Shown here: positions 48,385 to 59,204 of the stretch, one piece after another
Layout of the letters: every line of letters begins with the position of its first letter
Position numbering within the stretch: the stretch's first letter is position 1
Source of the DNA: Dryomyza anilis
Lineage: Eukaryota > Arthropoda > Insecta > Diptera > Dryomyzidae
DNA: 64,000 nucleotides
NCBI GenBank assembly: GCA_951804985.1
Contig: OX638130.1
Location: 5,008,791-5,072,790 of the forward strand
Reading direction: 5' to 3'
Position numbers and translations under genes: made by a program
Notes under the pieces: model-generated
Databases searched by the model: none
Seen by the model: the letters and a program-made list of their open reading frames with translations, nothing else
Told to the model about the DNA's origin: nothing

Positions 48385-48592
48385 CGTAAAAGTTAACTTC
48401 TGAATATTGCCGAAAGTTAACTTTTAAATGTTGCCGAAAGTTAACTTTTATATGTTGCATAAAGGTAACTTTTATATATTGAAAAAGTTAACTTTTATAT
48501 GTTGCCAAAAGTTAACTTTTATATGTTGCCAAAAGTTAACTTTTATATGTTGCCAAAAGTTAACTTTTGTATGTTGTCAAAAGTTGACTCAT
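48385..48592. repeat. 24-bp palindromic tandem repeat
   Basis: About eight units of TTGCCAAAAGTTAACTTTTA + TATG. Each carries the 14-bp perfect palindrome AAAAGTTAACTTTT; 48490-48570 is the most uniform part. The 61-codon minus frame here is a translated repeat. Confidence 0.9.
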
Positions 48593-48599
48593 CGAAGTC

Positions 48600-49180
48600 T
48601 GTAGTTGCAGGCGTTTGAAATTTGATAATTTTTGTTATGTTTTTTTTTGGTTTTTCGAAGTTTTGTTTAATTTTAGCCTATATAAATTTTGACCAAAATT
48701 TTCAACAATTCTGGCACTTTGTCAAAATTGCTGCAACATGTTGTAAGTACAAGTTGTCAACGTCTGTCTTTGTGTCCGTCTGACTACTGACTGTCGGTCT
48801 CTACGTCATTAAAACTGGCGGCGTCTCCAAATATTTCTCTGGCAATTTCTGCGAAATTCAACGAAGCGCAACGCAACAAAAACCACTACGCTTTTTTTTA
48901 TTTTGCGCCCCAGACACATGCAAAGTGGTGGCAACACTTGCTGCAACATTTGCTATTGCCTGCAGCAAAGAATTCTAGTAGTTGCTACAATTGCTGCAGG
49001 CTTGCCATGGAATTCCATGGCAAGCTGCTCGTCGAGCAGGAAGTGATCGCAACGAAATGATCGCATATCGCGAGACAGGCGCTTGACGTTCGTTCGCGAA
49101 TGTGGCCCGACTACGCAGTTGCTGTTGCGGATGATATGAACGTGTGGAGTTGCAGCAACAAGAGGCAGTACTTGGCATGA
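48600..49180. other. Complex GC-richer island with a perfect 26-bp palindrome
   Basis: Unique, balanced-composition sequence with TGCTGCAACA words and CTGACTACTGACTGTCGG (48781). At 49000-49025 a perfect 26-bp palindrome is centred on GAATTC (CCATGGAATTCCATGG core). Two minus-strand frames stay open across it (48953-49300 and 48975-49178), expected where stop-rich AT sequence gives way to GC-richer DNA; neither has a recognisable domain. The island may be regulatory or the remains of an exon. Confidence 0.35.
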
Positions 49181-50300
49181 AGGACGAGTAAAAAAGACAA
49201 CGAATGGAAGAGAGAGGGTTGAGGAAGTTTTGAAATTGTAGAGTAAGAGGTAAAGCACGAGAAATGAGATGCAGAGTGAGAGTAGTCCATAATCTTGCAT
49301 GTCGAGTATGTAGTCTAGATTAGAATAAATGAGGGAACAACAAAAATAAGAAAAGAGTGATATAAAGACTGAAAAACGAGATACGATAATCGCAACATGA
49401 GGTAGGAGTAGAAATTAAGGACGAGTATTGAAGACGTCGCAGAGACGTCGAATGAGTATTGAAGACGTTGGGGAATTTGTAGAATTGTAGAAAAAGATGT
49501 GAAGAATGAGATATAAGAATCCGATTGAGAGTAGTGCGGAATGTTTCTTGTATATTCGGTAATCCGGGTTAGAATAAAGGAGAAAACAAGAGAAATAAGG
49601 AAAGAGTAGTATGAAGATTGAAAATGTAGGTGGTATGATAATCAGAACATGAATTGTAGAATTGGAATGAAGAACGAGCAATGAAGAACGTACAACAGAA
49701 ATAAGGAAATAGAGATATAAAGACAGGAAAACGAGGTATGATAATCGCAATATGAGGTAGGAGTAGAAATGAAGGACGAGTATTAAAGACGTCGAAGAGA
49801 AAGGATTGGCAAAGTTGTTGAAATGCAGAGTAAGATGTGAAGAATGAGAATTGACCGCTTAAGGCTAGTGCATAATGTTTCTAGTGAAATAAGAAGCCTA
49901 GATTTAAATAAAACAGGGAACAAAATAAATCAGAAATGATTGGAAAGGAGACTGGAAATCGAGGTATGATAATCGCAACAGTAGTAGGGAAGGACGAGTA
50001 TTGAAGCTGTTGAATTAAAAAGAGAGGATTGGGAAAGTTGTAGAATTACAGAGTAAGATGTGTAGAATGAGCTATAAAAAGCCGATTGTGAGTAGTGCGA
50101 AATGTTTCTTATTAGGTAGTCCAGATTAACATAAAAGAGAAAACAACAGAATATGAAAAGAGGAGTATAAGGCTTGCAAATTAAGGTATGATAATCGCAA
50201 CATGGGGTAGAATTGGAATGAAGAATAGTAAATGATAAAAAGTGCTTTGAAAGTTACAGACTAAGAGTTGAATAATGCTAAATAAGAGACGGAAATAGTA
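49180..50300 (+). repeat. Purine-rich satellite, ~225-250-bp monomer
   Basis: GGTATGATAATCGCAACATG recurs near 49383, 49634, 49738, 49966 and 50188 (spacings ~251, 103, 228, 223, the short one being a truncated unit). Each unit then has GTAGGAGTAGAAATGAAGGA, CGAGTATTGAAGACGTCGAA, GAGTAAGATGTGAAGAATGA, CCGATTGAGAGTAGTGC and GAAAACAACAGAAATAAG. The + strand is conspicuously A/G-rich, so minus-strand frames (48953-49300, 49415-49750) stay open and encode Leu/Phe/Ser-rich products. Confidence 0.8.
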
Positions 50301-51400
50301 GAATTACTACAGAAGGAGAAAAACAGAAGAAAGTTATGAATGTTATGGACATAGGGATCAGGAATGAGTTTTGGGATGCGGTAATAAACGAAATAACAAT
50401 CTATGTATAGAGCACACGAAGGATTAGATAAATGCGAGAAATACAAATCGCATAAAGGAACACGAGCTTTAAAGACCTCAAATCCAAAAAGGAGATCATC
50501 GATAACCTTTGGAAGACGATGGCAATCCGGGAATAAAATGAAGAACGTTTTAGAATGATCAAAAATTTCATGCGGACGAGGGGAAAGGGGAACAAAGGCT
50601 TTCAGTGCTTAAAGAAGTTAAAAGTAAATACGAAATACTAAAGTAATACTGAAGAAATTAAAAATAAATATGAAGAGGTTAGGGACAAGGAAACAATTAT
50701 CAAGTAATAAAGTGAGATAAAGAAAAGCCGCATAAAACCGACAGAGAAAGAACTCATGATCATTAGAGTAATGTCTTCAATACAAAGCAAGTTTCATAAC
50801 TGAGAATGCTAGAATTTTGTATGATGATCAATTAAATAAGTGCATAAAAAGAACGACAGAAAATTGAGTACCACGGTTAGAAAAATACTAACATTATAAT
50901 AAAGACTGAAGAAAGTGAAGAGAAAGACTGAGAACAAACAATATTGAAATGTAATGATCGCGTAATAATCGGTGTTCAAAAGACTAAATACGAGAATAAA
51001 GACTGAAGAAATTGGATGATTACTAGCAAAAATTGAGAGGGCAAACACAGTTGATATAGGTACGAAGATCGAAGCAAAATATTCAAGAATAACATTTAGA
51101 AAAGGAAGAACAGGGACTCAAAAAATAACGGAGATCGAAACGCTTGATGATTTATGAGAAGAGATAATAAAAATTATCGATTACTGGTTATAGAAGAATA
51201 AAAGGGAAAGATTAGAAGAACCCGTATCGAGAGAGAGATAATAAAAATTATCGATTACTGGTTAGAGAAAAATAAAAAGGATAGGTTAGAAGAGCCCGTA
51301 ACGACAATTATAATGATCTAATAATGAAAAGAGATATAAAACGACCCATTAGTGGATAGAAAAAGGATGTGCGAAAAAGTATAATTAAGAATCGGAACAA
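50300..51400 (+). repeat. Purine-rich decayed repeat field
   Basis: Same A/G strand bias as 49180-50300 but with less clear periodicity. One obvious tandem duplication lies at 51155-51300: GAGATAATAAAAATTATCGATTACTGGTTA, with AAAGAAAGGTTAGAAGA-type sequence and CCCGTA, occurs at 51162 and 51236, about 74 bp apart. A third diverged copy is at 51945. Minus-strand frames here are composition artefacts. Confidence 0.55.
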
Positions 51401-51403
51401 GTA

Positions 51404-51819
51404 CCCAGTATGCCATTCCTACCGATATCGTTACGAGATCATTGCGAGTAGATGGGTAAATCACACGATATCGGACCCGATATCGAGTGTTAAATTGGAC
51501 CTAGATGGAAGGTAGATATCGGAACGTTCTGTCGGAGTTTTCTCGATACGAAAAAATGTTCGACATCGGAACGATATCGAAGAAAAAAACAATAAAAGTT
51601 CGAGATTGCTGCGAAAAATATTGCGATATCGATTTGATAAATGTGTAAATATCGTATCTTGTTAAAGAATTTGAATGTACGAACATTTTTAAAAATTAGA
51701 ATCGAGAAAGCAACGATATCGAACTTTTTTATCGAAGTTATTCGAGAAAGTTTCGAGGTATCGAAGGTCTCCGAGAAAGCTTCGAGGTATCGAAGGTCTC
51801 CGAGACATGGCAGACTGGG
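51404..51819. mobile_element. TIR element with TA target duplication (416 bp)
   Basis: CCCAGTATGCCAT at the left and ATGGCAGACTGGG at the right are inverted copies with one mismatch, each flanked by TA. The interior differs from the surrounding purine-rich satellite, being full of CGATATCG/ATATCGGA words, and has a 29-bp tandem duplication (TTCGAGGTATCGAAGGTCTC at 51752 and 51781). It interrupts the satellite, consistent with insertion. TA duplication is compatible with Tc1/mariner-type MITEs, but the TIR is not one I recognise. Confidence 0.6.
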
Positions 51820-52700
51820 TACATGGGTACAAAGACTAGGTACAAAGTAGGAAGAGTAAAGAAGAGATGTGCAATATAATCATACAAAGAAAAGTAAGTT
51901 ACGAAGAACGGTGATCGAAAATTCTGATGATCCAGTAATAAGAAGAGATAATAATAATTACCGATTGCTATGTAGAAAAGAATCAAGCAGAAAGATTAGA
52001 AGAATGCGTGTCAAAAATCACAATGATCGATGAATAAGAAGAGATATAAAATTATTTGCTAAAAATAATGATGGATGAGTAAATAATACGGAACAAAGAA
52101 GGCATATTGAAGAGGAGGTAGTTGAATAATAAAGAAGAATGAATAAACGATGTTGCTAGTGATGAAGCTGTTAAATGTTGGATCTAGAATGGTCTGATAT
52201 GAAGACTACAAATAGAAGAGATGGCTGCTCAAAGAAGAAGGATGTTCAGTAATTAGAGTAATGGAAGCTTTTAGAAGTGGGACCTAGAAAAGCGTAGTAT
52301 GAAGACTATAAAAAGATGAACGAGATATAAACTCTTGCAATGGCATATCAGCTGATTACTGGAATATAGCCCGAGAGAAAGAAAAATACAGAAATGAATA
52401 TCGCATCGTAAAGACATGCCAAATGACGCTCAAGAACAAGTACTGCAGGAGGAAGATTGAAGAAGAGATGGGTGAACAATGATGAAGGATGTATAATCGG
52501 TGATGTTTGTGATAAAAACTTGTATATTAGAAAATCGTGGACTGAATACCATAACGAAGAAGGATGATTAGGGTGATGTAAGCTTTTAGAAGTAAGACCA
52601 AGAAAAGCATCGTATGTAGAGATTCTAAAAAGAAGATATAAAGAAATGCTCAAAAATGAATAGCGCATCGTAAATCCAAGCGAAATGTCGCTCAAGAAAT
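51820..52700 (+). repeat. Purine-rich tandem repeat, ~260-320-bp units
   Basis: GTAATGGAAGCTTTTAGAAG at 52258 and GATGTAAGCTTTTAGAAGTA at 52575 mark one pair. GAATATCGCATCGTAAAGAC at 52395 and GAATAGCGCATCGTAAATCC at 52660 mark another, each with similar flanks (CCAAATGACGCTCAAGAA / GCGAAATGTCGCTCAAGAA). The 151-codon minus-strand frame at 52348-52803 spans two of these units and is a by-product of the A/G-rich strand. Confidence 0.65.
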
Positions 52701-53450
52701 AAAAACAGACAAATGTAGACCAACCGCATATAGTTCGAACGATAAACGAGTAATGAGTATTGCTGTGCCACAGCGACATGAAAATAAAGACGAAATAATG
52801 CATTCAACGAAAGGATGGCGCACACTGCATAAAGTGTCTACCACACTTTGGACGTGTGGTTTTTAATTTTATTTTCTTTTAGCTCATTACAGATGATTTT
52901 TTAAAGAGTTTTACTGCATTTTCACAGAGCATTGCAATTCTGTGAAATTTGTCAATGTCAAAATATTGAGTGAGCTATGATATTATTAGTTATTTATGAC
53001 ATGTTGTAGGAATGCGGAAAATTGTGTTGGTGTTTTTTTTTTTTTTTTTGGTTGAGTACCATACCACCAAACGATGCACTAATGGGAATGTTGACATAAA
53101 GATGAATATTTTGCCAATATATAGAAAAAGTGAAATGATGCATGAAGATAGATGAGAAATATATATTATTTTTAAAGGAATTTTCATGATTTTGAACTCG
53201 GCACTGTTTAAGGAGTTTTATTACATTGAATTTAATTAATTTATAAGTAATCTGTTCAATAGAAAATCTTTTAAATTTAAATAAATCAATGTTTTTAGTA
53301 AGAAAATTAGTGATGCAAATAAAACAGAATCGGATCGATGGCTATTAAAGAAAATTTCTATTGGAAGTACCCGAAATTGCGATAACATTATAGCCTAGGA
53401 CCATGACTAGGAATGTGATCATTGTAATATGACCGAATATGTGATCAAGT
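52700..53450. other. AT-rich DNA ending in a MITE-like remnant
   Basis: No gene recognised. Near 53350-53440, GAAAATTTCTATTGGAAGTA, GGACCATGACTAGGAATGTG and ATCATTGTAATATGACCG resemble CCCTAG-family words, so the SINE to the right may have inserted into an old MITE. Confidence 0.4.
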
Positions 53451-53685
53451 AGCGTCGGTAGCTCAATGTTCGAGCGTTGGACTGCGAGCCGAAAGGTCCC
53501 AGGTTCAAGTTTGGACTGGGATTAACAACATCTTTTCATAGAAATATTTTTCTGTCTCGCGCTACCTCTCGGCAGTAAAAGGCGAACCTACGAAAGTTAA
53601 TATTGCCTATGAAAAGCTCTCACCCGCCGTTCGGATTCGCCCTAAGTTCTTATAGGACTGTAGCGCCAAACTATTATTATTATGG
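53451..53685 (+). mobile_element. tRNA-derived SINE, full length
   Basis: The head (53451-53521) is tRNA-like. An A-box-like TAGCTCAATGT lies at 53459-53469, an anticodon-arm-like TTGGACTGCGAGCCGAA in the middle, and a B-box-like GGTTCAAGTTT at 53502-53512, with spacing as in pol III promoters. It most resembles a Cys-type tRNA by eye, but the acceptor arm does not pair and the anticodon position reads GCG, so it is not a functional tRNA. The body contains CTGTCTCGCGCTACCTCTCG and CGCCGTTCGGATTCGCC, the latter like the conserved core I recall from fly SINEs. The tail is (ATT)n. GATCAAGT flanks both ends (53443-53450 and 53686-53693), a perfect 8-bp target duplication. It would be mobilised by a LINE in trans. 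Confidence 0.88.
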
Positions 53686-53739
53686 GATCAAGTCTACTTA
53701 AAATGACAGATTTCTCAGGGCTCTTAAGCTAAATTCGCT

Positions 53740-54300
53740 TTTAAAATCAATGGGAAGTCAGCAATACCTCTAATATGTTATGAAAACCTCTCAGAAATAT
53801 AACATTCTCAATGTATTAAATAAAAAATAACTGGAATTTTATTCCAAAATATTCAAAAATTGTCCCTAAAGCTCAAATTTCCCGAACCAAACTACAAAAC
53901 ACACTACAAAACACTTTCAAACGCATTTTCATCAGAGACATCAACGAGAAGCCAAAAATTCCTCTAATATAGTATGAAAACCTCTCAGACATATATCATT
54001 TTCAATGTATTAAATAAAAATCAACTGGTATTGTATCCCAAATTATCCTAATATTGCCCCAAAACCTCACATTTCCCCAACCAAACCTCAACACACGCTA
54101 CGAAACACTTTCAAAAACATTTTGATCAAACACATCAACATAAAGTCAAACATTTCTATAATATAGTATGAAAATCTTTAAGAAATAAATCATTCTCATT
54201 ATATTAAACAAAAATCAATTAATATTTAACTCCAAAATATCAAAAATTGTCCTCAAACCTTAAATTTGCCGTACCCAAACTTCAAAACTCGTCGCAAATT
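53740..54300. repeat. ~196-bp tandem repeat, three copies
   Basis: CTCTAATATAGTATGAAAAC then CTCTCAGA(A/C)ATAT(A/C) recurs near 53767, 53964 and 54158. Each copy continues through ATTAAATAAAAATCAACTGG, CCCAAA...CC and AAACACTTTCAAA. The third copy is the most diverged. Confidence 0.88.
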
Positions 54301-54804
54301 CATTCACGCTACCTTCAACTCTTCTTATAATCCACATAATTCCCAAAGTATCTTCGGGTAATATGTTTATTTTAATGAAATATACAACAAAATTTCCACG
54401 CACAAACAAAATCCGGCAAACAATTTCCTTACAACGGATACCCATCAAAATTCAACGCAGCAAAGGAGCCGGAAACGGATGTAACAATGTTTGAGAGGCA
54501 CAATGAACAGACCAGCATAAAGTTCTTTGACATTGTATTGTGTGGGTGGCAAAAACTTGGGCTCTACTCAACTAAAGCAACATGGTAAACCTTACTGCAG
54601 GCTATTTTCAAAAAGTTATACCGAATTTTGTTTCCAAAACTGGGAAAAGCATACAACATTGAAGTTCTTGCTATAAAATAATCAAAAAAAAACTTTAAAA
54701 TATATAACAAGTTATTGTTGGGCATGAGTAAAAACTTCAGTGTAATTAAATATTTGTACCCTGTACCATTTTCATAGCATTTTCGTTTCACTTAGATACT
54801 ACGA
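54300..54804. other. AT-rich DNA, no gene seen
   Basis: Minus-strand frames at 54260-54448 and 54564-54791 have no recognisable domain. No repeat found. Confidence 0.5.
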
Positions 54805-55181
54805 CGCACAGTATGCCCAAATGCACTAAAAAGTTTTGAAATTCATTATTTTAGGAACCACTTAACCGATTTTATAAATTTAAAAAGTTTTATATAGAGA
54901 ATTCTTAGGAGAACATAATTTATGAAATTGGTGTTAGTAACTTTAATAGTTAAGGAGATAAAAATCAGTAAAGTTGACATTTTATGATAATATTTTATGA
55001 ACAAAATTTCAACTTTACTTATTTTTATTTTCATAACTATTAAAGACATAAACTTCAATTTCAAAAATTAAGTTCTCTTCAGAATTTTCTATATAATACT
55101 TTTTAAATTTTAAACATCAGTTGTATGGATCCGAAAATATTAAATTTCGTCACTTTTTAGTGCATTTGGGCACACTGTGCG
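54805..55181. mobile_element. Foldback MITE, almost entirely inverted repeat (377 bp)
   Basis: The left arm 54805-54976 starts CGCACAGTATGCCCAAATGC and continues ACTAAAAAGT. The right arm 55009-55181 ends with its complement (GCATTTGGGCACACTGTGCG). Arms match over ~170 bp with scattered mismatches and leave a loop of only about 32 bp. CGACG is found next to both CACAGT ends (54802-54806 and 55180-55184), either a 5-bp target duplication or part of a longer imperfect TIR. No coding capacity. Confidence 0.87.
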
Positions 55182-55189
55182 ACGTCTGT

Positions 55190-55540
55190 TTAAGAGTTGG
55201 TCTTTTTTTCATAATTTGAAGCCAATGGACGAGATGATGCTCATTATTTTAAACATTTTATTTGTATTTTAGTTTTTTATTTCCGTTTGTTTTATTGTGT
55301 TTTGTTAATATTTGCTGCCATTTGGTTTATGACTTTATTGCTCCCACAGGAGAAATTCATAGAGTTGAATGGATGCTTCATTGGCGGAAAAGCTTTCATG
55401 GCATGAAAGAAATAAAAAAGTATATAAAATAATTAAAATTTTCCGGTTTTTCTTAGACGTACTAATGGATATTTTAGGGACACTGTTGTGATGTTTAAAA
55501 ATTTGTTAAACTTACATTTTTTTATGGAAACAAAGGAATT
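55190..55540. other. Unique AT-rich sequence, no gene seen
   Basis: Short complex words (GCCAATGGACGAGATGATGC at 55221) but no recognisable product or repeat. Confidence 0.5.
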
Positions 55541-56470
55541 TTTGATAAAAAATTGAATTTATAAAAAAAATGAATTTTTTTAATGAAAAATTGAATTTTT
55601 AGTGAAAAATTTAATTTATAGTGAAAAATTTAATTTTTAATGAAAAATTAAATTTTTAATGAAAAATTAAAATTCTATTGAAAAATTGAATTTTTAGGGA
55701 AAATTGAATATTTATTGAAAAATTGAATTTTAGTGAAAAATTTAATTTTTAGTGAAAAATTTAATTTTTAGTGAAAAATTGAATTTTTAGTGAAAAATTG
55801 AATTTTTAGTGAAAAATTGAATTTTTAGTGAAAAATTGAATTTTTAGTGAAAAATTGAATTTTTAGTGAAAAATTGAATTTTTAGTGTAAAATTGAACTT
55901 TTAGTCAAAAATTGAATTTTTAGTGAAAAATTGAATTTTTAGTGAAAAATTGAATTTTTAGTGAAAAATTGAATTTTTAGTGAAAAATTGAATTTTTAGT
56001 GAAAAATTGAACTTTTAGTCAAAAATTGAATTTTTAGTGAAAAATTGAATTTTTAGTGAAAAATTGAATTTTTAGTGAAAAATTGAACTTTTAGTCAAAA
56101 ATTGAATTTTTAGTGAAAAATTGAATTTTTAGTGACAAATACAATTTTTAGTGAAAAATTGAATTTTAGTGAAAAATTGAATTTTTAGTGAAAAATTGAA
56201 TTTTTAGTGAAAAATTTAATTTTTAATGAAAAATTGAATTTTTAGTGAAAAATTGAATTTTTAGTGAAAAATTGAATTTTTAGTGAAAAACTTAATTTTC
56301 AGTGAAAAATTGAATTTTTAGTGAAAATTTTAATTATTAGTGAAAATTTGATTTTTTAGTGAAAAATGGAAGTTTTAGTTAAAAATTGAATTTTTAGTGA
56401 AAAATTGTATTTTTAGTGAAAAATTGAATTTTTAGTAAAAAATTTAATTTTTAGTGAAAACTTTAATAGG
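55540..56470 (+). repeat. 19-bp satellite, block 3
   Basis: About 48 copies of ATTGAATTTTTAGTGAAAA, same orientation as block 1. 55740-56120 is the most homogeneous stretch in the window for this family. A variant GAACTTTTAGTCAAAAATTG recurs at 55889, 56008 and 56085, showing multi-monomer steps of four to six units. Confidence 0.95.
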
Positions 56471-57190
56471 AATAAAATAAATTGTAAATCAAATAATACA
56501 TATTTTTTTTAGTAAGAAATAATATATATTTTTAAATTTAGTTCAAAATATATAAATTTTCAAATTATATTCTAAAAATTATGCCATCTTAAAACACTTA
56601 AAAAACTTAATTCGTTTTTAAAAGCTGTCATATAATGCCATAAAAAAACTATAAAATTTAAAATTAAAAAAATAAAATTTCTCCAAGCTTCAGTTTTTGA
56701 TTTAAATATTTATCCTATCAGATTTCATTTTTATTATATGCAAATATTATAGCTCTTGATTAAATTTCGCAAGCCATGAGTTTGTGCCGTTTTCCACGAC
56801 AAACAGAAGACAACATATACAAAAAAAAAAATAAAAAAATCAACAAAAACACTTGAAAAACTTGTAAAAGACAAGATAAACAATTCAGACCAAACGATGG
56901 ATCACAGCTGTTGTTGTTTTTGGAGGAGAGCACACGATTGTCTTGTCGTGTTTGGAGAGCGCATCCAATGCGATCAAAAGTTAAGAATTAGTCAAGAAGA
57001 AAGCTGTGGGGTACCGCAAAATAAAAAACAAAAAAAAAAACCATTGTTTGTAGAGTTGAGAATCAGTGCCAACAGATCGCACGATCGACACAAATTCTCA
57101 AAGTGTAGATGATGAAGAAGAAGTTGTCTAGAAGGTCGTGAAGTCAGATATTGACGCAGATACTGTGGTTGGTTGTGGTACTAAATGATT
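56470..57190. other. AT-rich, then a complex patch
   Basis: From 56760 to 57180 composition is more balanced (CCATGAGTTTGTGCCGTTTT, GTTTGGAGAGCGCATCC). The 71-codon + frame at 56897-57112 begins at an ATG preceded by AAACG and is Cys/Lys/Arg/Ser-rich with no recognisable domain. A tandem A run and reading-frame length near chance make it unconvincing as a gene. Confidence 0.35.
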
Positions 57191-57890
57191 TTGGAGTTTT
57201 TAAGTTTTTAAAGTCGAGTTGACGATTAAAAATGTAATTTTTAGTTTAAAATTGAGTATTTAGATCAAAATTGAATTTTAGTTCAAAATTGATTTTCTGG
57301 TTCAAATTTGAATTTTTAATCCAAATTTTTTTTTTTTAATTCAAAATTGAATTCTTGGTTCAAAAATAATTTTTGGTTCAAAAATGATTTTGGAAAAATG
57401 ATTTTGAATTATTTGTTCAAAATTGAATTTTTGGTTAAAAATTGAATTTTTTGGTTTAAAATTTAATTTTTCATTCAAAATTGAATTTTTGGTTCAAAAT
57501 TGAATTTTTAGTTCAAAATAAATTTTTGGTTCAATAATGAATTTTTGATTCAAAGTTGATTTTTGGTTCAAAATTGAATTTTTAGTTCAAAATAAATTTT
57601 TGGTTCAAAAATGAATTTTTGGTTCAAAATTGATATTCTGGTTCAAAATTGAATTTTTGGTTCAAAATTGATTTGCTTTTTGGTTCAAAATAGAATTTTT
57701 AGTTCAAAATTGAATTTTTGGTTTAAAATTGAATTTTTAATTCATAATTGAATTTTTAATTCCAAATGGAATTTTTATTTCAAAATATCAATTTTAAATT
57801 CAAATTGAATTTTTAATTCAACACTATATATTTAGTTCAAAATTGATTTTTTAGTGCAAAATAATTTTTTTTTTAAATTGAAAATAATTT
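57190..57890 (+). repeat. 19-bp satellite, sister variant (GTTC type)
   Basis: Consensus GGTTCAAAATTGAATTTTT, also 19 bp and sharing AAAATTGAATTTTT with blocks 1-3, but with GGTTC in place of AGTGA. About 34 units, more diverged than block 3. Its position about 700 bp from block 3 suggests two subfamilies descended from a local ancestor. Confidence 0.85.
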
Positions 57891-58009
57891 TTTTTTTTGA
57901 TATATAATTTCGTAATTTGAATTTTTTTTGTTGAGAAAATTTGTCGTAATTTGAATTAAAAATTAAATTTAGTGTAAAATCTTGTTGTTATATTGAAAAT
58001 AGTTTTAGT

Positions 58010-58960
58010 TATTGTAAATTTATATTTATCTTTATATTATATGTCTTTTATTACTATAATTATGATTGTAATCATTATAGTTATGTTTGTCACTATTAAT
58101 ATGTTTGTTACCTTAATAGTTGTTTTTTAAGTAATATAGGTTCGAATTGCACTCATTGTAGTGATACTTGTCATTCACTAATATTATAATCATTCAAATT
58201 ATTTGTAGTAATTATAATTTTATTTGACATTATTATCTTTAACTTTATAATAAATATATAGATTTATTTGTAATCATTATGGTTATAGTTGTAGTTAATT
58301 TGATTTGTATTTATTATAGTTTTTTATAATCATTGTCATTTTTTATACAATTTTCATAGTTACAATTTCTATAGTGGCTTTGTAATCATTATATGTTTGT
58401 TTGTAGTTATAATAGTTTTGTATGAAGTCAGGTTTGTAAGCATAATAGTTTTATTTGCATTTTACGTTGGTTTGTAATCATTATAGTTCTTAGTAGAAAT
58501 TAAAATATTGTTTGTAGTTACACGATTAATATTTGTAATCATTATAGTTATGTTTGTAATGATCATAGATGTGTTTTAAATAATTATAGTTATTTTTGTA
58601 TTCATTATAGGTTTATTTGCAATCGTTATAGTTAGTAGTCATTTCATGTTTGTAGTCATTTCAAGTTGGTTTTGTAGTCATTAAAGTTATTTGTAGTAAT
58701 TCAAATTTTGTTTGTATATATTAAAGTTATGTTTGAAATCACAATATTTTTGATTATTGACATTACATTTGTAATATTTATAGTTATGTTTGAAGGTATT
58801 TGAGTTACTTATAATCAACATTTTTTTTTTTGCAAACATTATAATTATTTTTGTAGTAATTATATATATATTTGTAATGTTTATTATTTTATTTGTAGTC
58901 ATTACTATTGCTATGTTATCATTATAGTTATTTTTACAATCATTTTGTAATTGTTGTATT
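58010..58960. repeat. Degenerate ~20-24-bp repeat (TTTGTAATCATTATAG)
   Basis: Dozens of imperfect copies of TTTGTAATCATTATAGTTAT. Spacing varies from 20 to 40 bp and decay is strong, but the phrase dominates the whole interval. Frames inside (58687-58902 minus) are Asn/Lys/Tyr repeat products. Confidence 0.75.
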
Positions 58961-59204
58961 TATTGTTTATAGAACAACAAATGTTTCAAATCTGAAGCGA
59001 GACAAATCATCACGAAAAACAAATAAACAATATCCAACGTATTGTAATTCAATGGGGATTGAAAACATATGGGGAGGATCATCACAATTGTATCTTGTGA
59101 TAAATTGACGAGCGTTTTTAATTTATCACACGAGTTTTCTTAGAAATTCTGATATATAAATTTTTTGTTTGTTTTTGAAATAATGGAAAAAATAGAAAAC
59201 CAGT
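58960..59204. other. Unique AT-rich spacer
   Basis: No repeat or gene. The 66-codon + frame ending at 59108 has no domain. Confidence 0.5.

Noticed and set aside
48953..49300. 115-codon minus frame with balanced composition
   Set aside because: Crosses from a GC-richer island into the purine-rich satellite, and a second minus frame is open over the same bases; no domain. A remnant exon cannot be excluded, but there is no support.
52348..52803. 151-codon minus frame, longest in the window
   Set aside because: Lies in the purine-rich tandem repeat; Phe/Ser/Leu-rich composition follows from the A/G-biased + strand, and no domain is recognisable.
53451..53521. Functional tRNA gene
   Set aside because: A and B boxes are present, but the acceptor stem does not pair, the T arm is damaged, and the sequence continues into a SINE body with target duplications.
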